A model generated the notes under the pieces. That model ran no database searches. It was not told the DNA's origin and saw only the letters and a list, made by a program, of their open reading frames with translations. A stretch of 13,685 bases of DNA from Streptococcaceae bacterium (lineage in GTDB: Bacteria; Bacillota; Bacilli; Lactobacillales; Streptococcaceae), in NCBI GenBank assembly GCA_031279745.1, contig JAITHN010000069.1:1-13685 (forward strand), in the 5' to 3' direction. A program made the translations under genes and the position numbers. Shown here one piece after another: positions 13,531-13,685 of this stretch (position 1 is the first letter of the stretch; every line of letters begins with the position of its first letter).

Positions 13531-13685
13531 GCCCCTGGTTCATCCCTCGTCTGCATAACGAGGAGAATTCCTTTTGTAAAAGAGACTTCCACAAGTTGAA
13601 CGCCAAGAAATTCATTGCTGACGAGCGCAGGAAGATAGTGGAAATCTGTTTCTTCCAGCTCGTATTTGGCTCCCTTAATGCTCAG
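13515..13685 (-). CDS. C-terminal part of an unrecognised gene (runs off the window)
   Basis: On the minus strand one frame is open from the window edge for 56 codons to a TAA at 13515-13517. The visible residues include GAKYELEETDFHYLPALV, GVQLVEVSFTKGILLVMQ and end with EPGALHFF. Alternating hydrophobic residues suggest beta strands and there is no membrane segment. The start lies outside the window, so length and family cannot be judged, and I do not recognise it. No terminator separates it from the thiT promoter and riboswitch 20 bp downstream, so readthrough into thiT is possible and would still be subject to the riboswitch. Confidence 0.7.
   Translation of the reverse strand: MSIKGAKYELEETDFHYLPALVSNEFLGVQLVEVSFTKGILLVMQTRDEPGALHFF

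Overview
The window comes from a low-GC Bacillota chromosome, most likely a member of the Lactobacillales. This rests on the Gram-positive LPxTG surface protein with Cna-B and VaFE-type repeats, GGAGG-type ribosome binding sites, the gene families present, and a thiT gene behind a TPP riboswitch. I cannot name the species. Most of it is ordinary chromosomal content. No phage, CRISPR array, complete insertion sequence or tRNA/rRNA gene is visible.

Layout. Positions 1-5157 (+) encode one very large sortase-anchored adhesin: signal segment, unrecognised N-terminal region with a single conspicuous Cys, about six Cna-B/SpaA-like beta domains, Pro-rich spacer, two VaFE-type repeats, LPNTG anchor. 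It ends at a bidirectional terminator shared with a convergent four-gene operon read on the minus strand, in the order yczE-like membrane protein, nrnA, yjdM, tadA (7683 down to 5230). Those genes overlap or lie close together (4-bp ATGA overlap, 14-bp overlap, 27-bp gap). A palindrome covers the candidate -10 box of the operon. Upstream, after another terminator, is the monocistronic glycolytic gene pgi (minus, 7801-9138).

Positions 9139-9442 hold no certain gene. They contain the pgi promoter, a 35-codon unassigned reading frame, a 30-bp tandem repeat carrying internal palindromes, and a 10-12 bp inverted repeat. Next is a minus-strand pair: a small charged protein (104 aa) coupled through TAATG to a 691-aa CPA1/NhaP-type cation:proton antiporter. 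Divergent from it is an unrecognised membrane-anchored 232-aa protein (11914-12612, +). Its 3' end is duplicated in a 33-bp imperfect tandem repeat, followed by a hairpin-rich stretch and a plus-strand terminator.

The right end is the thiamine-uptake gene thiT (minus). It is preceded by a well-preserved TPP riboswitch whose final hairpin is both terminator-like and carries the Shine-Dalgarno sequence. The thiT promoter lies in the 3' end of a further minus-strand gene that runs off the window and is seen only as its last 56 codons.

Functional picture: cell-surface adhesion, RNA turnover and tRNA modification (NrnA, TadA), central carbon metabolism (Pgi), ion homeostasis (antiporter plus small partner) and TPP-controlled thiamine uptake. 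I see no clear multi-gene novel defence or biosynthetic system. The least explained elements are the Cys-bearing adhesin N-terminus, the repeat array at 9335-9404, the duplicated gene tail at 12598-12654, and the two unassigned proteins flanking the antiporter promoter region.
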